From: CAMTUW01 sp947085035
GTDB taxonomy: Bacteria; Actinomycetota; Coriobacteriia; Anaerosomatales; PHET01
Assembly: GCA_947085035.1 (NCBI GenBank)
Contig: CAMTUW010000030.1
Span: 1-30,193, forward strand
Length of the DNA stretch: 30,193 nucleotides
Direction: 5' to 3'
Of this stretch, positions 7,892 to 16,260 are shown in pieces. A program made the position numbers and the translations under genes. The notes beneath the pieces were generated by a model. It was given only the letters and a program-made list of their open reading frames with translations. It had not been told where the DNA came from and ran no database searches. How positions within the stretch are numbered: the stretch's first letter is position 1; each line of letters starts with the position of its first letter.

Positions 7892-8932
7892 ATGGAGACG
7901 CCGATCAGGCTCACGAAGATGTCGAGCAAGGCTGGTTGAGCAGCGAAATGGGGTCCGGCGGACCTCCAGGCCGTGCTCGATCGGATCTCTCCGGGACAGT
8001 CGGACGCGCTGTTGCTCGGCTTTGAGACGAGCGATGACGCCGCGGTGTACCGGCTCGACAGCACCACCGCGGCGCTGCTCACCGTCGACTTCTTCACGCC
8101 GATCGTCGACGACCCCTACGACTTCGGGCGCATAGCCGCGGCCAACGCGCTCTCCGACATCTACGCGATGGGCGGGCGGCCGCTCACGGCGTTGAACCTG
8201 CTGGCCTTTCCGTGCTCGCTTGGCCCCGAAGTGGTCGGCGAGGTCGTGCGTGGCGGCGCCGAGAAGGTCGCCGAGGCGGGAGCGGTCACCGTGGGCGGGC
8301 ACACCATCGACGACAGCGAGCCGAAGTTCGGGCTGTCGGTGTTCGGGACGGTATCCGTCGATGCGGTGGTTCGCAATCGCGGCGCGGTTCCCGGCGACGT
8401 CATCTTCCTGACCAAGCCGATCGGGACGGGGCTTTGGGGTACGGCGCTCAAGGCCGACGTGGTGGATGCCGTCGAGGCGCGTGATGTGATCGAAGGCATG
8501 GCGGCTTTGAACCGGCTCGCGTGCGAGGCGATGGTCGAGACAGGCGTCAACGCCGCGACGGATGTCACCGGCTTCGGCTTGCTCGGGCATCTCCACGAGA
8601 TGGCCGATGCGAGCAACTGTTCCGCCGTCGTCGGGCTCGGTGACGTGCCCCTGTATCCGCGGGCGCTCGAGTTCTCCGACGCCGGGGTCGTTCCCGGTAG
8701 GACCGCCGAGGTCGTGGCGTGGGCCAACGACTTCACTCGCTGGCACTCCTCGCTCGATCGGGGGCTGTGGATGCGGGTGTTGTGCGACCCGCAGACCAGT
8801 GGCGGGCTCATGATGGCGGTGGATGCGCGGTTGGCAGATGCGCTGGCGGGTGCGCTTGAATCCCGGGGGGTACTTGCGGCTCGCATCGGTCGCTTCACCG
8901 CCGATGGTCGCGGTATCGTCACCGTACGTTAG
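7892..8932 (+). CDS. selD: Selenophosphate synthetase, itself a selenoprotein (Sec16 encoded by UGA)
   Basis: 346 residues when the TGA at 7937-7939 is read as selenocysteine. The N-terminus then reads METPIRLTKMSSKAG-Sec-AAKWGPADL, matching the catalytic Cys/Sec position of SelD (GUAAK type). A start after the TGA would remove the active site. Further on are DDAAVY, TVDFFTP, NALSDIYAMGG, VTGFGLLGHLHEMA and PQTSGGLMM, all SelD motifs. The enzyme makes selenophosphate from selenide and ATP, the selenium donor for SelA. The ATG follows GAGG and GGAG motifs at the end of the EAL gene. A SECIS-like hairpin lies directly after the UGA, and selA, selB and selC downstream supply the decoding machinery. 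Confidence 0.93.
7937..7966 (+). promoter_or_regulatory. Sec UGA codon with candidate bacterial SECIS hairpin
   Basis: TGA at 7937-7939, then a 7-bp stem (7950-7956 with 7960-7966, one G-U pair) closed by a GGC loop at 7957-7959. The loop begins with G and starts 17 nt after the UGA. Bacterial SECIS elements have a small apical loop with an early G at about this distance and recruit SelB. Structure seen by eye only. Confidence 0.7.
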
Positions 8933-8965
8933 CGGCGCGTGATGCAGCACTGCGGCGGTCCCGAT

Positions 8966-8974
8966 TGCTATAAT
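8966..8974 (+). promoter_or_regulatory. Extended -10 promoter before yedF
   Basis: TGCTATAAT is a consensus -10 with the TGn extension, 42 nt upstream of the yedF ATG in the short gap after selD. No recognisable -35. It suggests yedF and perhaps selA-selB can be transcribed apart from selD. Confidence 0.6.
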
Positions 8975-9016
8975 CGTCTTCAATGGATACTTCAGCGTAT
9001 CGTTATGGAGGCGACC

Positions 9017-9355
9017 ATGGCTAAGCGGGTGCTGGTGCTGAACGACCGCATGGGTGGGGGAGACGACGATCTTGGCCGTATCCTCATGCGCAACTTCCTC
9101 TATTCGATAGCGCGTGACGAGAACCCTCCGGCCGCCGTCATGTTCGGCAACGAGGGGGTCCGGCTGGCCTGCGAGGGCTCCGACTCGCTCGAGGACCTGC
9201 GGTTGCTCGTCGAATCGGGAGTCGCGGTACGCGCGTGCGGCACGTGTCTGGACTTCCTCGGTCTGACTCCTTCACTTGCGGTGGGGGAGATCGGCACGAT
9301 GACGCAACTGGCCGCCGCGGTACTCGGGTCCGACGAGATCGTGACGATCGCATGA
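9017..9355 (+). CDS. yedF: Selenium-metabolism protein YedF, short form
   Basis: 112 residues from the ATG at 9017, which follows GGAG at a good distance. The sequence covers the DsrE/DsrF-like half of YedF: VLVLNDRMGGGDDDLGRILMRNFLY, VMFGNEGVRLACEGSDSLEDL and the conserved cysteines in VRACGTCLDFLGL. Full-length YedF (about 200 residues) has a TusA-like N-terminal domain; here it is absent, and no separate TusA gene is nearby. YedF occurs with selenium genes and is thought to handle selenium or sulfur as a bound persulfide or perselenide. It sits between selD and selA. Confidence 0.85.
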   Translation: MAKRVLVLNDRMGGGDDDLGRILMRNFLYSIARDENPPAAVMFGNEGVRLACEGSDSLEDLRLLVESGVAVRACGTCLDFLGLTPSLAVGEIGTMTQLAAAVLGSDEIVTIA

Positions 9356-9392
9356 TGTCGAACCCGTAGCCGCCCGTATCCTCGGGCTCGGG

Positions 9393-9398
9393 TAGAAT
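9393..9398 (+). promoter_or_regulatory. -10 box placed for a leaderless selA transcript
   Basis: TAGAAT ends 7 nt before the selA ATG at 9406, so transcription should begin at or next to the start codon. No Shine-Dalgarno is visible. Confidence 0.45.
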
Positions 9399-9405
9399 CG
9401 TTCGC

Positions 9406-10800
9406 ATGGACACGAACACGCTTCTGCGCATGCTTCCCAAGGTCGACTCCTTGCTCGATCGCGCCGACATCGTCGCGCTCGGAGTCATCGTGCCGCGCGT
9501 GCTCGTGGTCGAGGCGGTACGCGAATCGGTCGACGACACGCGTGCCGCGATCCTCGCCGGCCGCGCTGCAGATCCGGCACCGGACGCGGTCGCCGCGCGC
9601 GCGATCGAACTCGCGGGCGCCAAGGCGCGGCGCAGTCTGCGGCGCGTCATCAACGCGACCGGCATCGTGGTCCACACGAACCTGGGGCGCTCACCGCTCG
9701 CAGAGGTCGCAGTCGAGGCCGTGGCCGAGGTCGCACGGGGCTACTCGACGCTCGAATACGACGTCGAGAGCGGCGCGCGCGGCAGCAGACACGTCCATGT
9801 CGAGTCCCTGATATGTCGCCTGACCGGAGCCGAGGCCGCGATGGCGGTCAACAACAACGCGGCTGCGGTCATGATGGGGCTCGCCGCGCTCGCGCGCGGC
9901 AAAGAAGCTGTGGTCAGCAGGGGTCAGCTCGTCGAGATAGGCGGCTCCTTCAGGGTCCCGGACGTGATGGCGGAGTCGGGCGCCACCATGGTCGAGGTGG
10001 GCACGACCAACAAGACCCACCTCAGAGACTACGAGGCGGCTCTGACATCGAACACCGGTCTGCTTCTCAAGGTCCACACCAGTAACTACCGCGTCGTGGG
10101 ATTCACCGAGGAGGTCGAACTCGCGGACCTCGTGGGCCTGGGCGCGAAGCACGGCGTTCCCGTCATGGAGGACCAGGGCTCCGGCGTTCTCGTCGACCTT
10201 CGCGAGTGGGGCCTTCCCTATGAGCCCACCGTGAGCGAGAGCGTCGTGACCGGCGCTGACCTCGTGACCTGCTCAGGAGACAAGCTGCTTGGGGGCCCGC
10301 AGGCGGGCATCATCGCGGGCAAGGCGAGCGCGATCGCCTTGCTCAAGAAGCATCCCCTCGCGCGCGCCATGCGCCTCGACAAGATGACGCTCGCCGCGCT
10401 CGAGGCGACGCTGCGCCTCTACCTCGACCCCGTCCGCGCTCGCGAGGAGATCCCTACGCTGCGCATGCTCGCGGCCTCGAAAGACGAGATCGCCCACCGC
10501 GCCGCGCTCCTTGCGCAAGAGATCGCGCGCGCATGCGGTGACGCGTGTCTCGTCGATACCTGCGAGGACGTGAGCCGCGCCGGCGGTGGAGCCCTCCCGA
10601 TGGCCGACATCCCCACGGTCTGCGTGACCGTCGCGCCTCAACATCTGAGCGTGTCTGAGCTTGAGCAGCGGCTTCGCTGCGGTGAGCCGCACGTCATCGC
10701 GAGAATCTCCGACGACAGGCTGCTGATCGACCCGCGCACGCTCTCTATCGCCGAGGAGACCGAGGTCATCGCGGCGGTGGCGCGTGCCGCGGCAGAGTAG
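9406..10800 (+). CDS. selA: L-seryl-tRNA(Sec) selenium transferase
   Basis: 464 residues, normal for bacterial SelA. A PLP enzyme that converts Ser-tRNA(Sec) to Sec-tRNA(Sec) using selenophosphate. Motifs seen: INATGIVVHTNLGRSPL, EYDVESGARGSRHVH, AAMAVNNNAAAVMM, SRGQLVEIGGSFRVPDVM, GTTNKTHLRDY, and TCSGDKLLGGPQAGII with the PLP lysine at about K293. It acts with SelD (substrate) and SelB (delivery), and its tRNA gene lies downstream. selB starts 6 bp after the stop, so the two are coupled. Confidence 0.96.
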   Translation: MDTNTLLRMLPKVDSLLDRADIVALGVIVPRVLVVEAVRESVDDTRAAILAGRAADPAPDAVAARAIELAGAKARRSLRRVINATGIVVHTNLGRSPLAEVAVEAVAEVARGYSTLEYDVESGARGSRHVHVESLICRLTGAEAAMAVNNNAAAVMMGLAALARGKEAVVSRGQLVEIGGSFRVPDVMAESGATMVEVGTTNKTHLRDYEAALTSNTGLLLKVHTSNYRVVGFTEEVELADLVGLGAKHGVPVMEDQGSGVLVDLREWGLPYEPTVSESVVTGADLVTCSGDKLLGGPQAGIIAGKASAIALLKKHPLARAMRLDKMTLAALEATLRLYLDPVRAREEIPTLRMLAASKDEIAHRAALLAQEIARACGDACLVDTCEDVSRAGGGALPMADIPTVCVTVAPQHLSVSELEQRLRCGEPHVIARISDDRLLIDPRTLSIAEETEVIAAVARAAAE

Positions 10801-10806
10801 TCGGTC

Positions 10807-12723
10807 ATGAGCGCCCCATCGCTCGTTCTAGGCACCGCCGGTCACATCGACCACGGCAAATCCTCCCTCGTCCACGCGCTCACGGGCACCGACCCCGACC
10901 GACTCAAGGAGGAGAAGGACCGCGGTATCACGATCGAGCTGGGCTTCGCCCGTCTCGAGCTGCCAAGTGGTCGTTCGATGGGAGTCGTCGACGTTCCCGG
11001 CCACGAGAAGTTCGTGCGCCAGATGGTCGCCGGGGCCACGGGAGTCGACCTGGTGCTGCTGTGCATCGCCGCCGATGACGGCGTGATGCCGCAGACGCGC
11101 GAGCACCTCGCGATCATCGACCTGCTCGGCTTGGACCGTGGCGTCGTGGCGCTCACGAAGTCCGATCTCGTCGATACCGAGTGGGCGCGGATGGTCGCCG
11201 ACGACGTGGCCGCGCTGCTGGAGCCCACCACGCTTCGCGGCGCCCCTATCGTGCCGGTCTCGGCCAGAACGGGCGAGGGTCTGGAAGAGCTTCTGGCCGC
11301 ACTCGACGAGCTTGCGCGCGAGACCCCCAGCCGTCATGCGAACCTGCCCATGCGTCTCCCCGTCGACCGCGTCTTCACGATCTCGGGCGCTGGCACCGTC
11401 GTCACCGGGACGATGTGGTCCGGTTCGGCGGCGAAGGACGATCTGATCGAGAGCTATCCGGCGAGGATCGAGGGGCGTGTGCGCGGCGTGCAGGTTCACG
11501 GCGCGTCTGTCGAGCGTGCCGTGGCGGGCCAGCGCGTCGCGATGAACGTCGTGGGCATCGTGCGCGATGAGCTGCGGCGCGGCGACATCATCGCGGCCCG
11601 GGGAACGCTCAGCGCCACCGATCGGTTCGACGTGCGCTTCACCTACTTGGGGATTCCCGGTGACGACAGGCCGTTTCAGTCAGGCGCGCGTGTTCACGTT
11701 CACCACGGGACGAGAGAGGTCCTCGGGCGCGTGCTGCTCATGGACGGAGAGATGAAGCTCCTCCCCGGGCAGAGCGTCTTGGCGCAGGTTCGCCTCGAAG
11801 AGCCGCTGGCGCCACGCTATGAGGACCACTTCATCGTGCGGAGTTACTCGCCGGTCTACACGGTCGGCGGCGGAGTCGTTCTGGACACCTTGCCTCCGCG
11901 CCGCACGATGCTTCTCAGCCACGAGCGCGCGTTGCTCGAGGCGCTGCTCGCCCACGATCTCTCGACCGCGAGCACGGGGCTGCTCGCCTCACGCGCGATG
12001 CCCATGACGAGCGCCGAGGTGGCCGCGTCACTGGGGGTCGCGCGGGCCGTTGTCGCAGACGAGCTCAACCGGGCCTCGCTCGAGCGCCTGAAGGCGGGTG
12101 GCGAGACCTACTTCGTGACGGCGGCGGCCCTTGATGCGCTCGTCGCGGGTGTCGAGCGTGAGCTGATGGCGTTTCACGAGGCGGAGCCGAAGGCCACGGG
12201 GGTCGCCACCGCGGCGCTGCGGGACCGGATCGACCGTCGCATCGCCGCGCGTGTCTTCGACGCCGTGCTCGAGGTCGCCTGCGACCGCGGTGTCGCGATC
12301 GTCGAGAAGGGGACCGCTCGCCACCCGAAAGCGGCGGTGTCAGCGCTCGCGGAGGTGGCCGCCGCACGTGACGCGCTTCTGCCCGTGATCGAGCAGGGGG
12401 GCTCGGCACCGCCCACGCTCGCCGAGATGCTCGCGGCCTCCGGCATCGATGCCGGGGTCGCGCGAAAAGCGCTCGCCGAACTCGTCGGAGAAGGTCGGGT
12501 CGTGCGGGTCTCGAGCGACTTCCATTTCTCGCAGGCAGCGCTCGCAGAGCTGCTCACGACGCTTCAGGCGCACCTGCGCACGCATCCGGAAGGGGCCACG
12601 GCGAGCGAGCTGCGCGACGTGATCGGCGTCAGTCGCAAGTACGCGATCCCGCTGCTCGAGTATTCCGACGCACAAGGCGTCACGAAACGTGAAGGGGATC
12701 TGCGACGACTGCGCAAGACCTAG
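10807..12723 (+). CDS. selB: Selenocysteine-specific translation elongation factor SelB
   Basis: 638 residues, full length. The GTPase domain has GHIDHGKSSL (P-loop), DRGITIELGF, DVPGHEKFVRQM and TKSD. EF-Tu-like domains 2 and 3 follow (FTISGAGTVVTGTMWSG, VGGGVVLDTLPPRR). The C-terminal ~250 residues carry winged-helix repeats (ending near GVSRKYAIPLLEYSD and RREGDL-like residues), which bind the SECIS hairpin. It delivers Sec-tRNA(Sec) to UGA codons such as the one in selD. It follows selA by 6 bp without a strong ribosome site, suggesting coupled translation. Confidence 0.96.
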   Translation: MSAPSLVLGTAGHIDHGKSSLVHALTGTDPDRLKEEKDRGITIELGFARLELPSGRSMGVVDVPGHEKFVRQMVAGATGVDLVLLCIAADDGVMPQTREHLAIIDLLGLDRGVVALTKSDLVDTEWARMVADDVAALLEPTTLRGAPIVPVSARTGEGLEELLAALDELARETPSRHANLPMRLPVDRVFTISGAGTVVTGTMWSGSAAKDDLIESYPARIEGRVRGVQVHGASVERAVAGQRVAMNVVGIVRDELRRGDIIAARGTLSATDRFDVRFTYLGIPGDDRPFQSGARVHVHHGTREVLGRVLLMDGEMKLLPGQSVLAQVRLEEPLAPRYEDHFIVRSYSPVYTVGGGVVLDTLPPRRTMLLSHERALLEALLAHDLSTASTGLLASRAMPMTSAEVAASLGVARAVVADELNRASLERLKAGGETYFVTAAALDALVAGVERELMAFHEAEPKATGVATAALRDRIDRRIAARVFDAVLEVACDRGVAIVEKGTARHPKAAVSALAEVAAARDALLPVIEQGGSAPPTLAEMLAASGIDAGVARKALAELVGEGRVVRVSSDFHFSQAALAELLTTLQAHLRTHPEGATASELRDVIGVSRKYAIPLLEYSDAQGVTKREGDLRRLRKT

Positions 12724-12725
12724 GT

Positions 12726-12754
12726 TTGACATGCCGTCCGCGCGCTCTCACAAT
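12726..12754 (+). promoter_or_regulatory. selC promoter
   Basis: A perfect -35 TTGACA (12726-12731), 17-nt spacer, and -10 CACAAT (12749-12754). Predicted transcription start is 12761-12762, the mature 5' end of tRNA-Sec. It overlaps the selB stop region. Confidence 0.65.
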
Positions 12755-12761
12755 CCCTCAC

Positions 12762-12858
12762 GGAGCCGGATGGTCCCTGGTGGGGTCCGCGGTCTTCAAA
12801 ACCGTCGTGGGGGGTGAAGAGCCTCTCGGGTGTGTTCGATTCGCACACGGCTCCGCCA
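12762..12858 (+). tRNA. selC: tRNA-Sec (anticodon TCA)
   Basis: 97 nt with encoded CCA. The acceptor GGAGCCG pairs with CGGCTCC; the next position is G opposite A, and the T stem GTGTG/CGCAC has the loop TTCGATT. The D stem is 6 bp (GGTCCC with GGGGTC), the anticodon stem GCGGT/ACCGT encloses CTTCAAA with TCA at 12796-12798, and there is a long variable arm. Six-bp D stem, long variable arm, extended acceptor/T stack and UCA anticodon are diagnostic of selenocysteine tRNA. Confidence 0.97.
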
Positions 12859-12917
12859 TGATTCCCGAGTCGCCTCGCGTTCCTGCGGGGCATTTTCTTG
12901 ATGTGAAGGGACGCTGG

Positions 12918-13376
12918 ATGTTCTCAAGGATCGCCGCAGTCACCATGTTATCGGTCGTCGTGCTGGCCGCGACCGGCTGCTCGCAGGTCAGCTCCGTGCT
13001 GACGCCCGGTCCGAAGATCGTCACGATCGAGGCGACCGTCGCGACGCCGGGCGCCGCAGTCAAAGGCGAGCTTCCCGCCGGTGCGCCGGCGGGACTGCCG
13101 CTGTGGCCCGGCGCCACGGTGGTCGACGGTTCCTCGTCAGGCACTTCGTACGAACTCGTGATAAGCGCCACCGAGGCGTTCGATGACGTTGTCGCGGGGC
13201 TCGCCAAGGGATTTTCCGATGCGGGGTGGGAGGTCGCGCGCGACACTCTGGGCGGGTCAGGGGAGCGCACGGCGGTTCTCACCGTCTCGCGCTCGACGCA
13301 CCAAGGCCTCGTCACAATCACCGAAGATACTCCTGAGACGGTGACGATCACCTACGTGATCTCGTCGATGGAGTGA
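12918..13376 (+). CDS. Small secreted lipoprotein of unknown function
   Basis: 152 residues from the ATG at 12918, with GAAGGG upstream. The N-terminus MFSRIAAVTMLSVVVLAATGC is a lipoprotein signal with lipobox AATGC. The mature part starts with a Ser/Gly/Pro/Ala-rich linker (to about residue 75), then a compact alpha/beta region (YELVISATEAFDDVVAGLAKGF, WEVARDT, VTITYVISSME). I recognise no family. The same frame is open further upstream, but that would overlap tRNA-Sec, so the inner start is preferred. Confidence 0.75.
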   Translation: MFSRIAAVTMLSVVVLAATGCSQVSSVLTPGPKIVTIEATVATPGAAVKGELPAGAPAGLPLWPGATVVDGSSSGTSYELVISATEAFDDVVAGLAKGFSDAGWEVARDTLGGSGERTAVLTVSRSTHQGLVTITEDTPETVTITYVISSME

Positions 13377-13483
13377 CCACGCGGCACGATGGTTGCAGCT
13401 GTTGTGTCGTTGAGCGGTGCTGGAATCAGCGAGCAGACGGCACCGGACACGCCGTAGTGACTCGGTCGTCGTGATCAAACGGG

Positions 13484-13489
13484 TAAGGT
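13484..13489 (+). promoter_or_regulatory. -10 box placed for a leaderless transcript
   Basis: TAAGGT ends 7 nt before the ATG at 13497 of the large secreted protein. This supports that ATG over the in-frame GTG at 13488, which overlaps the box. Confidence 0.35.
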
Positions 13490-13496
13490 GGAGTTC

Positions 13497-16226
13497 ATGC
13501 GACGTTCTTCCCGCCTCATCGCGCTCGCACTCTGCGGAGCCCTTCTGACGAGTGCCGCTCCTGCGTTCGGTCTTTCCCGTATCCAGGCGGTCTCGTTCCT
13601 CAACGCTGACCAAGGCTACATCGGCGGTTGGTTCCCGCCGCAAAAAGGGTTCGTCTCCTACACAGACGACGGCGGAGAAAGCTGGACGGCGACCCATACC
13701 GCGAACTACCCGATCTCGAGCCTGTCGGCGACTTCTTCCGGGGCGTGGGGTGCGCTCGGGATGTATTCGTCCAAGCCGATGGCGATCGGGAGCTTCGAGC
13801 AGAGTTGGGTGCTCGCGCGGGCCTCGGTGGTCTCGCGAGCCATCGTGAGCAAGGTCCTGCGGCTGCAAAGTGGGCGGATCGTCGCGGTGGGCCAAGCCGA
13901 GGACTACTTCTTCGAGGGCGACAACTACGGCCGAGTCGCGATAATCGCCACGTCAGACGACAGCGGCGACACATGGTCTCTCCGCGTCGCCGGCCCTCGG
14001 TACCCGGCCAACTCGTTCTCGGATCCTCCGCGGACCTGGGCGTCGATCGCCGACATCGGGGTGAGCCCTGATGGCTCCACGCTCTACGCCGTGGGTAACG
14101 AGTGGAACACCTCGGCAAGCTCTCCGACGACGCTCAAGACCCGGCTCATCTACAAGAGCACCGACAACGCAACGACGTGGATCCGTCAGACGACGCCTGC
14201 GGGAACGCTTCCGGTGAACTGCGTCACCGTGCCGTCGACCTCGACCGTCTATGCCTTCGGAGACAGCAATACCTACCTCAAGACCACCAACGGGGGGTCG
14301 GCGTGGAGCGCACTCACGATGCCCAAGCTCGCGGTGATCGGCGACGCATCGATCGCAGACGCCATCGCCTCGAGCGGCAACACGGTGATCGTGGCCGCGA
14401 ACAGGTTCAGAGTCGGCAAAGTCTCCACCATCGCGCGGACCAACGACGGAGGAGTGACGTGGACGTCGCTGCCCAGTGCCTTCGACGTCGAGCTCCATGG
14501 TATGGAGATGCTGACCGCCACTCATTGGGTCGCGGTCGGGCAAGACGAGACGATTCTGCATTCGCGTGATGCCGGCGTCACGTGGGGCTATCCGCAAGGC
14601 GAACGGTCGCCCTCGGTCGTGAGACTCACACCTGCGAGCGGGTTCTCCTACACTTCTGGGCCGGTGACGATCTCGGGCACCGCGCATGACGGAGTGGGCG
14701 TCTCGGCCGGAGTCGGCGTGCAAAGAGTCGAGGTTCGGCTGCGCAGGGCCGACGGCCGCAGCTGGAACGGCGTGTCGTGGACGGACGCGGAATCATGGCT
14801 CGCGACCGGGAGCAACGATGGCTGGAAGTCGTGGTCGCTTGACTGGCAGGCTGATCCGACACTTCTCGCAGCACCGTCGATCGTGGAGGTGACAGCTCGT
14901 GCCACCGACGGGGTGGGGCTCTCGCGGCTGTCGACCCCTGTCAGGTCGGGCGCCGACGTCTCGGCGGCGATCTCGCTCGAGGGTGGCGCGCCGTTCGCGA
15001 GTTCAACGAGCGTCTCGGTCGACATCGCCGCTCCTGGCGCGACGCATCTGCGCTGGCGCGTGGACGGCGGCGCCTCGAGCGTCTGGGAACCCATGGCGCC
15101 GAACGTGTCTGTTCAGCTGGGCGCCGGAGAGGGCACCCGCACGGTCTCATTCGATTTCGCTGTCAATGACACCTCGATCGTCGTGGCGACGGCCTCAGAC
15201 GACATCGTCGTTGACACATCGGCCCCATCCGTCGTGATCTCGCAGCCACTTGTGGGGGCGAGCGTCGTGACCACCGGGCAGGTAGTGGACATCCGGGCGA
15301 CGGTCACAGACGCGGTGAGCGGCGTGGACGTGGTCGAATACTCGATTCGGCGCACAGACGGTTCCTTCTTCGAGCGCAACGGATGGGTCAGTTCGGAGTA
15401 CTGGGCGCCAGCGCGGGCAGACAGCGCGCCGGACACATGGATGGAGTCGTGGAGACCCGACGTCGAGTTCCTCGAAAGCGGTCAGATCGCCACGATCGCG
15501 GTTCGGGCGCGCGACCGGGCGAGCAACTCGAACTCCAGCTCGACCGCGGTATCCGGACCCGCCGAGCGCAGGCCCCGCTTGACGATGACCTCGCCGAGAG
15601 CAGGGTTCCACGTGGCCAGCACGGCCGCCCTACGAGTGCGCGGCACTGTCACTGACGATCTGTCCGCGGTGCAAAGCGTCCACTACTCGGTGCGCCGCGC
15701 GGATGGACGGCACTGGACCGGAAGCGCGTGGGGCGCTACCGCGAAGTGGCTCGCCGTGCCGCTCGCATCGGGCGAATCGAGCTGGACCACCGCGTGGACG
15801 CCGGATGCGACGTTCGTCTCGAGCAACATGACGGTGACCGTCTCGGTGCGCGCACGAGACACTTACAGGAACGAGCGCATCGCCTCGGTGGTCTCTGCCA
15901 AGCGGGTCAAGGCCTCGCTCACGCGCCCGACGTTGTCCACCTACACGTTGCGTCGTGGTCGAACCTACACCGCGACCGGCTACCTCGCACCGAAGCACGC
16001 GGCGGGGACGTATCCGGTGCGAATCCGCGCGTACCGCAAGGTGAACGGGACCTACCGGTACTACGGCTCGTTCAGGGCGAAGGCCACCAACGCTTCCACG
16101 ACCAGGTCGAAGTACACCGGATACGTGAAGTTGCCGTACGCGGGGGCATGGCGGCTGGACGCCTTCCACGAGGACGCGCCGCACCTGCCAACGCGCAGCA
16201 CGTTTCGCTACGTCACAGTCAGGTAG
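13497..16226 (+). CDS. Large secreted Asp-box / Ig-like repeat protein with C-terminal RYVTVR domain
   Basis: 909 residues. A signal peptide (MRRSSRLIALALCGALLTSAAPAFG) is followed by an N-terminal propeller-like region with Asp-box motifs: YTDDGGESW, TSDDSGDTW, STDNATTW, TTNGGSAW, TNDGGVTW, SRDAGVTW (sialidase/Ycf48-like fold, no catalytic set recognised). Then three ~100-residue repeats, each opening with a strand ending in P (PSVVRLTPASG, PSVVISQPLVG, RPRLTMTSPRAG) and containing V-(E/H)-(V/Y)-(R/S)-(L/I/V)-RR-(A/T)-DG followed by W-rich motifs, an Ig-like pattern. The final ~90 residues (RRGRTYTATGYL, KLPYAGAWRLDAF, FRYVTVR) match the end of the protein at 2356-4026. Probably a surface or extracellular protein; role unknown. 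Confidence 0.8.
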   Translation: MRRSSRLIALALCGALLTSAAPAFGLSRIQAVSFLNADQGYIGGWFPPQKGFVSYTDDGGESWTATHTANYPISSLSATSSGAWGALGMYSSKPMAIGSFEQSWVLARASVVSRAIVSKVLRLQSGRIVAVGQAEDYFFEGDNYGRVAIIATSDDSGDTWSLRVAGPRYPANSFSDPPRTWASIADIGVSPDGSTLYAVGNEWNTSASSPTTLKTRLIYKSTDNATTWIRQTTPAGTLPVNCVTVPSTSTVYAFGDSNTYLKTTNGGSAWSALTMPKLAVIGDASIADAIASSGNTVIVAANRFRVGKVSTIARTNDGGVTWTSLPSAFDVELHGMEMLTATHWVAVGQDETILHSRDAGVTWGYPQGERSPSVVRLTPASGFSYTSGPVTISGTAHDGVGVSAGVGVQRVEVRLRRADGRSWNGVSWTDAESWLATGSNDGWKSWSLDWQADPTLLAAPSIVEVTARATDGVGLSRLSTPVRSGADVSAAISLEGGAPFASSTSVSVDIAAPGATHLRWRVDGGASSVWEPMAPNVSVQLGAGEGTRTVSFDFAVNDTSIVVATASDDIVVDTSAPSVVISQPLVGASVVTTGQVVDIRATVTDAVSGVDVVEYSIRRTDGSFFERNGWVSSEYWAPARADSAPDTWMESWRPDVEFLESGQIATIAVRARDRASNSNSSSTAVSGPAERRPRLTMTSPRAGFHVASTAALRVRGTVTDDLSAVQSVHYSVRRADGRHWTGSAWGATAKWLAVPLASGESSWTTAWTPDATFVSSNMTVTVSVRARDTYRNERIASVVSAKRVKASLTRPTLSTYTLRRGRTYTATGYLAPKHAAGTYPVRIRAYRKVNGTYRYYGSFRAKATNASTTRSKYTGYVKLPYAGAWRLDAFHEDAPHLPTRSTFRYVTVR

Positions 16227-16248
16227 CCCCGGGGCCTGTCTTCTCGGG

Positions 16249-16254
16249 TAGCAT
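16249..16254 (+). promoter_or_regulatory. -10 box placed for a leaderless fetA transcript
   Basis: TAGCAT ends 6 nt before the ATG at 16261, and no Shine-Dalgarno is visible in between. Confidence 0.4.
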
Positions 16255-16260
16255 GGGGCC

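Noticed and set aside
7937..7939. TGA as a premature stop making selD a pseudogene
   Set aside because: It is at the known Sec position of SelD, is followed by a SECIS-like hairpin, and all Sec machinery genes are next to it.
7805..8983. Long open frame on the minus strand opposite selD
   Set aside because: Antisense openness caused by GC-rich codon use; no ribosome site or recognisable domain, and the plus strand is clearly coding.
12726..12917. Upstream extension of the lipoprotein reading frame
   Set aside because: It would run through the whole tRNA-Sec gene; the ATG at 12918 has a ribosome site and gives a proper lipoprotein signal.
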